Shown: in pieces, positions 7,813-15,899 of the stretch
How positions within the stretch are numbered: the stretch's first letter is position 1
Layout of the letters: each line of letters starts with the position of its first letter
Origin: Desulfopila sp. IMCC35006
GTDB lineage: Bacteria > Desulfobacterota > Desulfobulbia > Desulfobulbales > Desulfocapsaceae
Assembly: GCF_005116645.1 (NCBI RefSeq)
Contig: NZ_SWCM01000010.1
Coordinates: 62,001-126,000 of the forward strand
Direction of reading: 5' to 3'
DNA length: 64,000 bases
Program-made: the position numbers and the translations under genes
The notes under the pieces: generated by a model
The model's input: only the letters and a program-made list of their open reading frames with translations
What the model was told of the DNA's origin: nothing
The model's database searches: none

Positions 7813-8337
7813 ATGCGACTATTTATTATGATTGCTCTTTGTGTTGTCCTGACAGGCTGCTCCGCAATAGACATGAAACAGTACAGTGCGAACCAGCCTG
7901 CCCTTGATCTGTATAGCTTCTTTCAGGGACAGACTAAGGGGTGGGGCATAGTGCAGGATAGAAAAGGACGACTGACACGTCAGTTCACCGTGGCAATTAC
8001 CGGTACTGTCAACAGTGATGGCAGTCTGATCCTTGCCGAAAATTTCGACTGGAGCGATGGGGAGAAGTCGACAAGAACCTGGATACTGGACCGACTGGAC
8101 AACCACAGGTATGCCGGCAGGGCTGAAGATGTAGTCAACAGCGCCAGTGGAACGCTGTATGGCAACGTCCTCAATTGGCAGTATGTGCTGAACATCAAGG
8201 TTGATGATACCGCCTGGAAGATTACCTTTGACGACTGGATGTTTCTCGTGGATGACAAAATTTTGCTGAATAAGGCGACCATGTCGAAGCTTGGCTTTAC
8301 AGTTGGCGAAATAACCATTGTATTTCAAAAAAGATAA
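7813..8337 (+). CDS. DUF3833-family lipoprotein
   Basis: The 174-aa product has a lipoprotein signal peptide with lipobox LTGC (Cys 16), so the mature protein should be anchored to the inner or outer membrane on the periplasmic side. The body matches the DUF3833 pattern: YSFFQGQTKGWGIVQDRKGR, FTVAITGTV and a terminal TVGEITIVFQK. DUF3833 genes commonly sit with FAD oxidoreductase/DUF1365/Cfa/DUF2878 genes, as here, and probably act in the same lipid-modification pathway; the biochemical role is unknown. Start supported by AAAAAGGAAGG upstream. Confidence 0.88.
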   Translation: MRLFIMIALCVVLTGCSAIDMKQYSANQPALDLYSFFQGQTKGWGIVQDRKGRLTRQFTVAITGTVNSDGSLILAENFDWSDGEKSTRTWILDRLDNHRYAGRAEDVVNSASGTLYGNVLNWQYVLNIKVDDTAWKITFDDWMFLVDDKILLNKATMSKLGFTVGEITIVFQKR

Positions 8338-8389
8338 ATTATTCTGATCTGTAAACGTGATAGGCCTGACACCCTGGAGAGAGAGAAGC

Positions 8390-8509
8390 ATGAAAATTCT
8401 TATTCCAAAACGTTTTGCATCTCTCGGGCTGATTCATCCGTATCTGCCACGTGTCATCTGGCCTAACCTTGACGAGAAGATGGAGAGAGTATGCGAAGAA
8501 AGGAGATAG
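8390..8509 (+). CDS. Possible 39-aa small protein, translationally coupled
   Basis: ATG 8390 follows a strong GAGAGAGAG site. The frame encodes a basic, hydrophobic 39-residue peptide (starts MKILIPKRFASLGLIHPYL) and stops at 8507-8509, overlapping the start of the FAD oxidoreductase at 8491. It could be a real membrane-binding small protein, a coupling leader, or a remnant of a longer gene. Not recognised. Confidence 0.4.
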   Translation: MKILIPKRFASLGLIHPYLPRVIWPNLDEKMERVCEERR

Positions 8510-9732
8510 CTATCGTTGGTTCCGGAATAGCAGGCCTGACCTGTGCCTACACCCTCGCTCCACACCATAATGTCAGCGTCTTTGAGGCTAATGACTATAT
8601 TGGTGGGCATACCCATACGGTCAGGGTTGAAAAAGACGGCGAAGTCTCCGATATCGATACCGGTTTTATAGTCTTCAATGACCGTACCTATCCCCATTTT
8701 ATCGAGTTGATCGAGCGGCTGGGAGTGAAGTACCAGCCGACCGAAATGAGTTTTTCGGTGCGTAACGATCGCATCGATCTCGAGTACAACGGTAACAACC
8801 TGAACACTCTTTTCGCCCAGCGCAGCAACCTGGTCCGTCCCCGGTTCTTGTCCATGGTGAGAGACATTGTCCGCTTTAATAAACAGGTGCGAAGGGCCGC
8901 TGGTGAAAACGAAACGCTCACTATCGGCCAGTTTTTAGAACAAAACAGCTACTCAGCTCTGTTTATAGAGAATTATCTGCTGCCGATCATTTCGGCGATC
9001 TGGTCGATGGGACTTGAGAGTTGTAAGGATTTTCCCCTGCAGTTTTTTGTTCGATTCTTCGATAATCATGGACTGCTCGACATAATCAACAGGCCGCAAT
9101 GGTACACCATTGAAGGAGGTTCAAGTAGTTATATTGAGCCCCTGACGGCGGGCTTTCGTGATCGTATCAGATTGAGAAGTGCAGTCGTCGGCGTTGCCAG
9201 AGCAGACAACAGGGTGCAGGTGAGCACCGCAGAAGGAACCACTGGCTTTGATGAAATAATCTTTGCCTGTCATGGCAGGCAGGCTCTTTATCTGCTGCAG
9301 GAGCCATCCGCTGCGGAACGATCTGTTCTGGGACAGTTTCACACCTCGGAAAATAATGTCGTTCTGCACAGTGATATCTCTTTTCTGCCCAAAAGAAGAC
9401 TGGCCTGGGCCAGTTGGAATTACAATATGGTCGATGTCGCCAGGGAGCAGACGACGCTTACCTACAACATGAATATTTTGCAGCGCCTGTCTAAAAAAAA
9501 TACCTATCTGGTATCGCTCAATCAAGAAATCCCTGAGCAACATGTCCTGCAGCGTTTTACCTACAACCATCCGGTTTATACTGTCGCTGCCATACAGGCG
9601 CAACAGCGGTGGGGGGACATTTCAGGGCTGAACAACAGCCATTTCTGCGGGGCATACTGGTATAACGGATTTCATGAAGATGGCGTCCGAAGTGCGCTGC
9701 GGGTCTGCGCAGCAATAGGAGAGCGATCATGA
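8491..9732 (+). CDS. FAD-dependent amine-oxidase-type oxidoreductase (COG2907)
   Basis: Flavoprotein of 413 aa. The N-terminal Rossmann motif is AIVGSGIAGLTCAYTL with the FAD-ribose Glu in VFEANDYIGG; DIDTGFIVFNDRTYP is typical of COG2907. The C terminus has FCGAYWYNGFHEDGVRSA, the second FAD contact. Members occur in a conserved cluster with DUF1365 and Cfa-like proteins. In Rhodobacter, enzymes of related type are reported to take part in furan fatty acid formation (UfaD desaturase, UfaM methyltransferase); by analogy this protein may desaturate an acyl chain before methylation. The assignment to that reaction is inference. It overlaps the next gene by 4 bases. Confidence 0.9.
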   Translation: MRRKEIAIVGSGIAGLTCAYTLAPHHNVSVFEANDYIGGHTHTVRVEKDGEVSDIDTGFIVFNDRTYPHFIELIERLGVKYQPTEMSFSVRNDRIDLEYNGNNLNTLFAQRSNLVRPRFLSMVRDIVRFNKQVRRAAGENETLTIGQFLEQNSYSALFIENYLLPIISAIWSMGLESCKDFPLQFFVRFFDNHGLLDIINRPQWYTIEGGSSSYIEPLTAGFRDRIRLRSAVVGVARADNRVQVSTAEGTTGFDEIIFACHGRQALYLLQEPSAAERSVLGQFHTSENNVVLHSDISFLPKRRLAWASWNYNMVDVAREQTTLTYNMNILQRLSKKNTYLVSLNQEIPEQHVLQRFTYNHPVYTVAAIQAQQRWGDISGLNNSHFCGAYWYNGFHEDGVRSALRVCAAIGERS

Positions 9733-10466
9733 AACCGGCCCTGTACGTGGGCACCATCGCCCATAAACGACAGCTTCCAGTGGAACACCGTTTTCAATAC
9801 CGATTTTTTATGTGGTTTCTCAATCTTGATGAACTTGACGCCCTGCCCTCGGTTTTCCCGTGGTTTTCGACGACCAGACGGGCTCTCAGTCGATTTTATC
9901 GTCCTGATTATTATGGAGACCCCGCCGTGCCGTTAGCCGGTGCCATAAGAAACAGGATGGAGGAGCTGACAGGTCGGCCGGTCACCGGGCAGGTTTGCGG
10001 GCTGCTCAATATGCGAACCCTGGGGGTGTACTTTAGTCCGGTAAATTTTTACTACGGTTATGACGGCAGTGGGATATTGACCCATTTCCTGGCTGAAGTG
10101 TCGAATATTCCCTGGAATGAGCGGCATCAGTACGCGCATTATGTCGGCGATAATGCGCTTGAGCCTGACAATGCAAAACAATTTCGTGTATCGCCGTTTA
10201 ATTCGATTCAACAGCACTATAGCTGGAAGATCAAAGCCCCGGCTGAAACCCTCACGGTACAGCTTGGCGTAGACGATGAACGGGGCCGTGTCTTTCAGGC
10301 ATTTCTCAACCTGAGAAGACACCCCTTTGCCAGGAACACTGTGACGAAAGAGCTGCTCAGAAGACCGGCCATGACGCTCTATATAATCGCCGGAATCTAC
10401 TGGCAGGCCTTCAAGCTCTATAGAAAAGGGGTGCCTTATGTTCCCTATGAGAAGGAGATGATATGA
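9729..10466 (+). CDS. DUF1365 family protein
   Basis: The 245-aa protein matches DUF1365 (COG3496): KPALYVGTIAHKRQLPVEHRF at the N terminus, the central LNMRTLGVYFSPVNFYYGYD, and HVAEVSN-like LAEVSNIPWNERHQY. Members have no assigned reaction but nearly always sit between a COG2907 flavoprotein and a Cfa-like methyltransferase, as here, with ATGA overlaps at both ends (9729-9732 and 10463-10466). This implies translational coupling and a shared pathway on membrane fatty acyl chains. Confidence 0.92.
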   Translation: MKPALYVGTIAHKRQLPVEHRFQYRFFMWFLNLDELDALPSVFPWFSTTRRALSRFYRPDYYGDPAVPLAGAIRNRMEELTGRPVTGQVCGLLNMRTLGVYFSPVNFYYGYDGSGILTHFLAEVSNIPWNERHQYAHYVGDNALEPDNAKQFRVSPFNSIQQHYSWKIKAPAETLTVQLGVDDERGRVFQAFLNLRRHPFARNTVTKELLRRPAMTLYIIAGIYWQAFKLYRKGVPYVPYEKEMI

Positions 10467-11710
10467 ATAACAGCACTACCGCCGCCCGATGTGAAACTTC
10501 AGCAACCAAGAAATCGCTTCCGGTCAGCTGGTCGAGATTTCTGGTCTTGAAAATGTTGACCGGACTGCAGCATGGGCAGATTATCCTGCAGGAAGGCCAT
10601 AAGAAATGGGTCTTTGGCAAAGGAGGATCGTTACGGGCGCATATTCTGGTGAACGACAAAAGCTTTTACCGCAAGGTCCTTTTGGGCGGCTCGATCGGCG
10701 GGGGCGAGGCCTATGTTGATGGAATCTGGAAAGTCGATGATTTGACGGCTCTGGTGCGGATTATGGTGCTCAATATGGCTTTCTTAGATCGAATGGAACG
10801 GGGTTTTGCATGGTTGCTCCGACCTGTCGATCTGCTGCGCCATGCGCTGAACGCCAACAGTAAAAGCCGGTCCAAGCGCAATATCCTGGCCCACTATGAT
10901 CTTGGTAATGACATGTACGCGTCTTTTCTCGACCCAACCATGATGTACAGCTCGGCAATATATCCCCGAGCTGACGCCAGTCTTGAAGAAGCATCGGCCC
11001 ATAAACTGGAGATCATCTGTCGCAAACTTGATCTGCAGCCTACGGATCGGGTTATTGAGATCGGTACCGGTTGGGGTGGTTTTGCCATCTATGCGGCAAA
11101 AAATTACGGCTGCCATGTAACAACCACCACTATCTCAGATGCGCAGTACCAGGAGGCTGCCAAAAGAGTCAGGGATGCAGGTTTGACTGACAGGATAACG
11201 CTATTGCGCAGTGATTACCGGGATCTGACGGGCCAGTACGATAAACTGGTCAGCATCGAAATGATCGAGGCTGTAGGCCATCGATTTTTACCGGTTTTTT
11301 TTGCTCAATGCGGTGAACTGCTCAAGCCGGACGGGAAAATGCTGTTGCAGGCCATAACCATCACCGACCAGAAGTATAAACAGTACACACGTACAGTTGA
11401 TTTTATCCAGCGATATATTTTCCCCGGTGGTTGTCTGCCGTCTAATTCCAGGATGCTGCAACTGATTGCGGAAAAAACCGACATGGTTGTCCGGCAGTTA
11501 GATGACTTCGGCTTCGATTATGCCAGGACCCTCAGGGATTGGCGGAGTCGTTTTAATGAATCGTTTGCCGGCCTGCGCAATAATGGCTATGACGAGACCT
11601 TCAGGCGACTCTGGGAATATTATCTCTGCTATTGCGAGGGTGGTTTTCTGGAAAGATCGATAAGCGTTGTTCAACTCGTGGCATCCCGTCCGGGCCATCG
11701 AGGGCGGTAG
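10463..11710 (+). CDS. cfa: Cyclopropane-fatty-acyl-phospholipid synthase-like methyltransferase
   Basis: The 415-aa protein has the full Cfa architecture: an N-terminal lipid-binding region (to about 130), then a class I SAM methyltransferase. Key motifs are NILAHYDLGNDMYASFLD, the tyrosine-rich MMYSSAIY, motif I VIEIGTGWGGFAIYAA and EMIEAVGHRF, where Glu/His line the bicarbonate/active site. It methylates double bonds of acyl chains in phospholipids. In this cluster it may make a branched or furan precursor rather than a cyclopropane; sequence alone does not decide. The symbol is used for the family only. Confidence 0.92.
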   Translation: MNNSTTAARCETSATKKSLPVSWSRFLVLKMLTGLQHGQIILQEGHKKWVFGKGGSLRAHILVNDKSFYRKVLLGGSIGGGEAYVDGIWKVDDLTALVRIMVLNMAFLDRMERGFAWLLRPVDLLRHALNANSKSRSKRNILAHYDLGNDMYASFLDPTMMYSSAIYPRADASLEEASAHKLEIICRKLDLQPTDRVIEIGTGWGGFAIYAAKNYGCHVTTTTISDAQYQEAAKRVRDAGLTDRITLLRSDYRDLTGQYDKLVSIEMIEAVGHRFLPVFFAQCGELLKPDGKMLLQAITITDQKYKQYTRTVDFIQRYIFPGGCLPSNSRMLQLIAEKTDMVVRQLDDFGFDYARTLRDWRSRFNESFAGLRNNGYDETFRRLWEYYLCYCEGGFLERSISVVQLVASRPGHRGR

Positions 11711-11802
11711 GGCTCATGGAAATATGAGTGCCTTGCCCCTGAAAACCTGGCAAAATACAAGAAATCCGGAGGTTGTATCGATATCAAAAATTTAAAGTCA
11801 TC

Positions 11803-11846
11803 ACCAGGGCACCTGTCCCGGCTTACTTCCCTTTTACCGGGGTTCA
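11803..11846 (+). repeat. Dispersed repeat, family F copy 1
   Basis: Contains CCAGGGCAC, then TCCCGGCTTACTTCC and TTTTACCGGGGTT. The CCCGG/CCGGG arms flank a pyrimidine-rich loop. Diverged copies occur at 39871-39922, 47081-47131 and 54585-54619. Here it lies between the Cfa gene and the GTG proposed as start of the DUF2878 gene. Confidence 0.65.
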
Positions 11847-11851
11847 TCAAT

Positions 11852-12340
11852 GTGCTTTTATATCAGCTCATCTGGTTTCTCTGTGTTCTGGGGGGCAACA
11901 GAGGAGCACTGGCCGCACTGCCTCTACTGCTCATGCATCTTGCCCTGACCGGCAGCAGAGCTGCGGATTTGAAAATGATGGGTATTATGGCGTTTCTCGG
12001 CCTGGCTGTTGACGGCACCCTGCAGCATATCGGGTTTTTTAAATTTACCACTGCCGGATTTCCCATTCCTCTCTGGCTGATGGTGATCTGGCTCGGCCTG
12101 GCCATCACGCCGCATCATAGCCTTGCCTGGCTGCAATCCCGGCCCGTACTGTCGGCGGTGTTCGGTGCCCTGGGCGGGCCGGCTGCCTACTGGGCCGGCG
12201 TACGGCTGGGGGCAGCTTCTTTTCAATGGCCGCTGCTGCAGGCCCTGGCTTTTTTGTCATTGCTCTGGGCCTGTCTCTGGAGCCTGGTCATGTATTGCAG
12301 CATGCATGCAAAAGTGGATGAAAGCGGAAAAAAACGATAG
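11852..12340 (+). CDS. DUF2878 family membrane protein
   Basis: Small integral inner-membrane protein with about five hydrophobic segments, matching DUF2878: LLYQLIWFLCVLGG at the start and GTLQHIGFFKF with LWLMVIWLGLAITPHHSLAWL in the middle. It usually accompanies the FAD/DUF1365/Cfa genes and may deliver or exchange the lipid substrate. GTG 11852 is the best start, but the frame stays open upstream (SRLTSLLPGFIN) through a dispersed repeat, and a GGAGG lies at 11768-11772, so an unusual upstream start is possible. Confidence 0.8.
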   Translation: MLLYQLIWFLCVLGGNRGALAALPLLLMHLALTGSRAADLKMMGIMAFLGLAVDGTLQHIGFFKFTTAGFPIPLWLMVIWLGLAITPHHSLAWLQSRPVLSAVFGALGGPAAYWAGVRLGAASFQWPLLQALAFLSLLWACLWSLVMYCSMHAKVDESGKKR

Positions 12341-12465
12341 TTATTTCCTTTGTTCGGAAAAGATTTATGCATTCCTTGCCGGAAGCGCATCCGTTTATGG
12401 GTTTTGTGCGGAAAGAAATGGTCCGGCGCTTGAAAAAAGGGCTGCGGCGGATTCAACGTATCCCC

Positions 12466-12493
12466 TTGCAAATACGATTTTAATCCATATAAT
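12466..12493 (+). promoter_or_regulatory. Probable sigma70 promoter of the TPR gene
   Basis: TTGCAA (-35) and a perfect TATAAT (-10, 12488-12493) are separated by 16 bases, placing transcription start near 12500, about 50 bases upstream of the start codon at 12551. Confidence 0.6.
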
Positions 12494-12550
12494 CTTGATG
12501 TACCTATCTACTGACTGCCGTCAGATAAACCCAATTATAGGACAATCAAT

Positions 12551-13072
12551 ATGATACAATTAAAACCCCTGAAACCCGAGGCAACCGAAGCAGCACTTGA
12601 AAAAGCCAGACGTTACCGTCTCCTCAATGAACCGGATGTAGCCGAGAGTATCTGTCTCGATATTCTGGCCGGGCAGCCGGGGCACCAGGAAGCCCTCATC
12701 ACCTTATTGCTGGCATTAACCGATAAGTTTCGGGTGTCAGGAATTGTTCCGGCTTTTGAGCAGGCACAGGAAGTTATTGCGCAGCTCGATAATTCCTACA
12801 GCAAGGCATACTACCAAGGTGTGATTTTTGAACGGCGGGCAAAGTTTCATCTCCATCAAGGCGGACCGGGCGCAGGAACTGCGGCATATGACTGGTTTGT
12901 CAAGGCTATGGAGGCTTTTGACCAAGCCCTCGGCGAGGACGATCCGAAAAATCAGGAGGCTGTTATTCGCTGGAATTGCTGTGCCCGTATTTTGAACAGC
13001 CGGCCCGACCTGAAGGCGGATGATTCGATTGAGGGTGAAATGTTGCTCGACACTTATGAAATGCCGCACTAA
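12551..13072 (+). CDS. TPR-like protein, 173 aa
   Basis: Soluble, helix-rich protein with degenerate tetratricopeptide repeats: LEKARRYRLLNEPDVAESIC, then ILAGQPGHQEALITLLLAL, KAYYQGVIFERRAKFHL and WFVKAMEAFDQAL (each with the small/large residue pattern of TPR helices). It probably serves as a protein-protein adaptor. It has its own promoter, and converges with the sdhAB operon, so the neighbours do not reveal the partner. Function unknown. Confidence 0.75.
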   Translation: MIQLKPLKPEATEAALEKARRYRLLNEPDVAESICLDILAGQPGHQEALITLLLALTDKFRVSGIVPAFEQAQEVIAQLDNSYSKAYYQGVIFERRAKFHLHQGGPGAGTAAYDWFVKAMEAFDQALGEDDPKNQEAVIRWNCCARILNSRPDLKADDSIEGEMLLDTYEMPH

Positions 13073-13163
13073 AGTCAGCTCTGGCGGTGAGAACCTGGAG
13101 AGCTGATTTGGGGTAGTTCTGGATCATCTGTAAAAAACGATGGGCAGGTGATGCTGTGATACA

Positions 13164-13250
13164 CGCCCACAGGAAGTGTCCCTGCGGTAAAAGACTGAGT
13201 TTTGGGCTGGCTTTCGACATCCTTTGTCTTGTCGGCAACCAGCCCAAAAC
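13164..13250. repeat. Dispersed repeats: family E copy plus GGGCTGG palindrome
   Basis: 13164-13189 matches in reverse orientation the block at 25886-25914 and 50194-50223 (AGGAAGTG core). 13199-13250 is a hairpin with arms GTTTTGGGCTGG and CCAGCCCAAAAC and inner CGACA/TGTCG pairing; a near-identical palindrome lies at 50227-50279, also beside a family E block. It sits between the convergent TPR and sdhB genes, where it may help end transcription. Confidence 0.7.
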
Positions 13251-13260
13251 CGCCCCTCCA

Positions 13261-13314
13261 TCCGTAACTCCTAGGAGATAACGGAGGGTTGGGGTTTTTA
13301 CCCCATCATTTTTT
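13261..13314 (+). terminator. Terminator-like hairpins between convergent genes
   Basis: CCGT...ACGG (13262-13284) and GGGGT-TTTT-ACCCC (13291-13304) can form stems, and the second is followed by a run of six T on the plus strand (13309-13314). This would stop transcription from the TPR gene; it overlaps the 3' end of sdhB on the other strand. Confidence 0.4.
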
Positions 13315-14025
13315 AACCCCTTTCAGTTCCTTGATCATCTGTTTCGTCTGATTGATACGCTTGGTGATGAGAATACCGCGGGGACAACATTGGGTGCATT
13401 TAAAATGATTGTCACAGGCCCATACCCCATCTGATGTGTGGACCATCTGCAGGCGTTCGTTTTTGGCACGATCGCGAGAATCGGCAATAAACCGGAATGC
13501 CTGAACGCAGGCTGCAGGACCAATATAATCTGGTTTTGTATCCAGGATAGGGCACGACGAATAGCACGCTCCGCAGAGAATGCAGTTGGTGGTGTCGTCG
13601 AATACCAGCCGTTCTTCCGGCGATTGCACTCTTTCCTGCCTGTCCATCTTTTCGTCATTAATAAGAAAAGGCTGTACCGCACGATATTTATTGAAAAAAT
13701 CGTCCTGTTTGACAATCAGGTCGCGCAAAACCGGCAGGTGATGAAGCGGTTCCACCGTCACGATGTCACCGTCCTTTTCAACCACATCCTTTACCAGAGT
13801 CTTACAGGCCAGTCCATCTTTGCCATTAATCCGCATGGCGTCCGATCCGCAAACCCCATGGGCACAGCTCTTGCGAAATCCCAGGCTGCCGTCCTGGAAC
13901 CGTTTGATCTGCATGAGGGCATCCAGCAATCGTTCGTTTGGCTGAACATCTACTTTGTATTCCTGCACGTACGGCTGTTTGTCGGTGTCAGGGTTATACC
14001 GTTTTATTTTGAGAATGATATTCAT
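13306..14025 (-). CDS. sdhB: Succinate dehydrogenase/fumarate reductase iron-sulfur subunit
   Basis: The 239-aa electron-transfer subunit carries three Fe-S centres: plant-type [2Fe-2S] (SCAHGVCGSDAMRING, with LAC following), [4Fe-4S] (CILCGACYSSCP) and [3Fe-4S] (CTQCCPRG with an upstream CVQAFRF). I chose ATG 14025 because AGGAG lies 7 bases upstream; an earlier in-frame start at 14097 would overlap sdhA heavily. It passes electrons between the SdhA flavin and a quinone site. The gene follows sdhA directly. No cytochrome b anchor gene follows or precedes the pair. Confidence 0.95.
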   Translation of the reverse strand: MNIILKIKRYNPDTDKQPYVQEYKVDVQPNERLLDALMQIKRFQDGSLGFRKSCAHGVCGSDAMRINGKDGLACKTLVKDVVEKDGDIVTVEPLHHLPVLRDLIVKQDDFFNKYRAVQPFLINDEKMDRQERVQSPEERLVFDDTTNCILCGACYSSCPILDTKPDYIGPAACVQAFRFIADSRDRAKNERLQMVHTSDGVWACDNHFKCTQCCPRGILITKRINQTKQMIKELKGVKK

Positions 14026-14041
14026 GAGAGGCTCCTGTAAC

Positions 14042-15778
14042 TCAGTAAATACGCGGTTTGGGTTCCCAGATTGAGGTGTCGACTGGTTTATAGTCAAGTC
14101 GTACCGTATCGCCTTCCAGATAGGCCAGGGAATGTCTCAGCCACTTCTCATCGTCTCGTTCGGTAAAGTCTTCACGGCTGTGTGCCCCGCGGCTTTCCTG
14201 GCGCTGCAACGCCGCCGCTGCGGTTACCAGTGAGAGATCGAGGAGATTGCCCAGCTCGATGACCTCCAGCAGATCGGTATTGAAACTCTTGCTGGTGTCC
14301 TGCACACGGACCGCATGATAGCGTTTGCGCAGTGCCTGTATTTCATCCACGGCGGCCTGCATTTGCTGTGCATTGCGATAAATGCCGACTTTTTCCATCA
14401 TTGTCGTCTGCATCTCCTCGCTGATGTGGCCGCCATGGGGGCCTGCTGCGCCATCGGTGATACGGCTGATCCACTCCCGCGCATCGTTGGCCGCGGAGTC
14501 ATCGACCACTGCTGCCTTGGCACTTTTGATATATTCGGCGATATGCTGTCCGGCACGTCGGCCAAAAACAACCAGATCGAGCAGGCTGTTGGTACCCAGG
14601 CGGTTTGCACCATGGACGGAAACGCAGGCACATTCACCGGCGGCATAGAGACCGGAAACGATGGTATTGTCAGCATCTTTGAGCACCCGGCCGTGCATAT
14701 CGGTGGGGATTCCACCCATGGCATAGTGGGCCGTCGGCAGGACCGGAATAGGGGCATCTGCCGGATCGATGCCGAGATAGGTTTTACAGAAATCGGTAAT
14801 ATCGGGAAGTTTTTTCTTCAGGGTTTCTTTGCCCAGATGGGTGGCGTCCAAATGGACATAATCATCTATTTTGCTGTCGCCCCGAATACCCATTCCGGCA
14901 CGTATCTCGGTCTGGATCGACCGGGCAACTATATCGCGGGGTGCCAGATCAAGCAGCTTTGGCGAATATCTTTCCATAAAACGTTCGCCTTTGCGGTTGC
15001 GCAGGATACCTCCCTCGCCCCTGACCGCCTCGGAGATGAGAATGCCCAGTCCCATAATACCGGTTGGATGGAATTGATAAAATTCCATATCCTCCAGTGG
15101 AATGCCGCGCCGTGCGCACACGGCAGGACCGTCACCGGTGTTGGCATACGCATTGGATGTGATTTTAAACATCCGGCCGAAGCCGCCGGTGGCAAAGAGC
15201 ACCGCTTTGGCGGCAAATATATGCAGCTCTCCAGTTGCAAGCTCGACTACCACCACGCCCTTGCAGGTGTTGTCTTCAAGAATCACATCGAGTACCTGGT
15301 ACTCATCAAAAAAAGACACCTTGTTTTTGATGCACTGCTGATACAGGGTCTGCAGGATCATATGGCCGGTTCTGTCGGCGGCATAGCAGGCGCGGTGCAC
15401 GGGGCCTTCGCCGAAATTGCGGGTATGGCCGCCAAAACGCCGCTGGTCGATGCGCCCGTCCTTGGTGCGATTGAACGGCAGGCCTCGGTTCTCCAGATCA
15501 TAGACCGCCTGGATTGCCTCCTCTGCAAGAGTCTGTGCCGCCTGCTGGTCGACCAAATAATCGCCGCCTTTGACCGTATCAAAGGCGTGCCATTCCGCCT
15601 TGTCTTCCTCGACATTGCCGAGAGCTGCGCTGATGCCCCCCTGAGCCGCCCCGGTATGACTCCTGACCGGGTGTAATTTGGATAAAACTGCTGTCCTGGA
15701 CTTTTGACTGGCCTCGAGCGCGGCATAGAGGCCAGCGCCCCCTGAACCGACAATAACCGTATCGAATTGATGTATCAC
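14042..15778 (-). CDS. sdhA: Succinate dehydrogenase/fumarate reductase flavoprotein subunit
   Basis: The 578-aa catalytic subunit interconverts succinate and fumarate. The FAD Rossmann motif is [17 protein letters not shown]; the covalent-FAD His is in [10 protein letters not shown], and the substrate-binding segments are FYQFHPTGI and the Arg region [19 protein letters not shown], with HANRLG-like [20 protein letters not shown] near 390. GTG 15778 is chosen since AGGAGG is 5 bases upstream; the ORF could begin two codons earlier. In the proposed organism type it could serve as fumarate reductase or as succinate dehydrogenase. Confidence 0.96.
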   Translation of the reverse strand: MIHQFDTVIVGSGGAGLYAALEASQKSRTAVLSKLHPVRSHTGAAQGGISAALGNVEEDKAEWHAFDTVKGGDYLVDQQAAQTLAEEAIQAVYDLENRGLPFNRTKDGRIDQRRFGGHTRNFGEGPVHRACYAADRTGHMILQTLYQQCIKNKVSFFDEYQVLDVILEDNTCKGVVVVELATGELHIFAAKAVLFATGGFGRMFKITSNAYANTGDGPAVCARRGIPLEDMEFYQFHPTGIMGLGILISEAVRGEGGILRNRKGERFMERYSPKLLDLAPRDIVARSIQTEIRAGMGIRGDSKIDDYVHLDATHLGKETLKKKLPDITDFCKTYLGIDPADAPIPVLPTAHYAMGGIPTDMHGRVLKDADNTIVSGLYAAGECACVSVHGANRLGTNSLLDLVVFGRRAGQHIAEYIKSAKAAVVDDSAANDAREWISRITDGAAGPHGGHISEEMQTTMMEKVGIYRNAQQMQAAVDEIQALRKRYHAVRVQDTSKSFNTDLLEVIELGNLLDLSLVTAAAALQRQESRGAHSREDFTERDDEKWLRHSLAYLEGDTVRLDYKPVDTSIWEPKPRIY

Positions 15779-15899
15779 TTGCACCTCCTGAAAAATGAAA
15801 TCGAGTTAAAAGGACAGAACAGTAACTCTGCGTTATGGAAGCTGTACCCCCTGAAAAAGGTGTGTCTGATCATGCCACCATACGTACAAGCCAAGCGGC

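Noticed and set aside
14315-15676. 453-codon plus-strand ORF opposite sdhA
   Set aside because: It is antisense to an unmistakable sdhA gene; the composition reflects the sdhA codons and no domain is recognisable.
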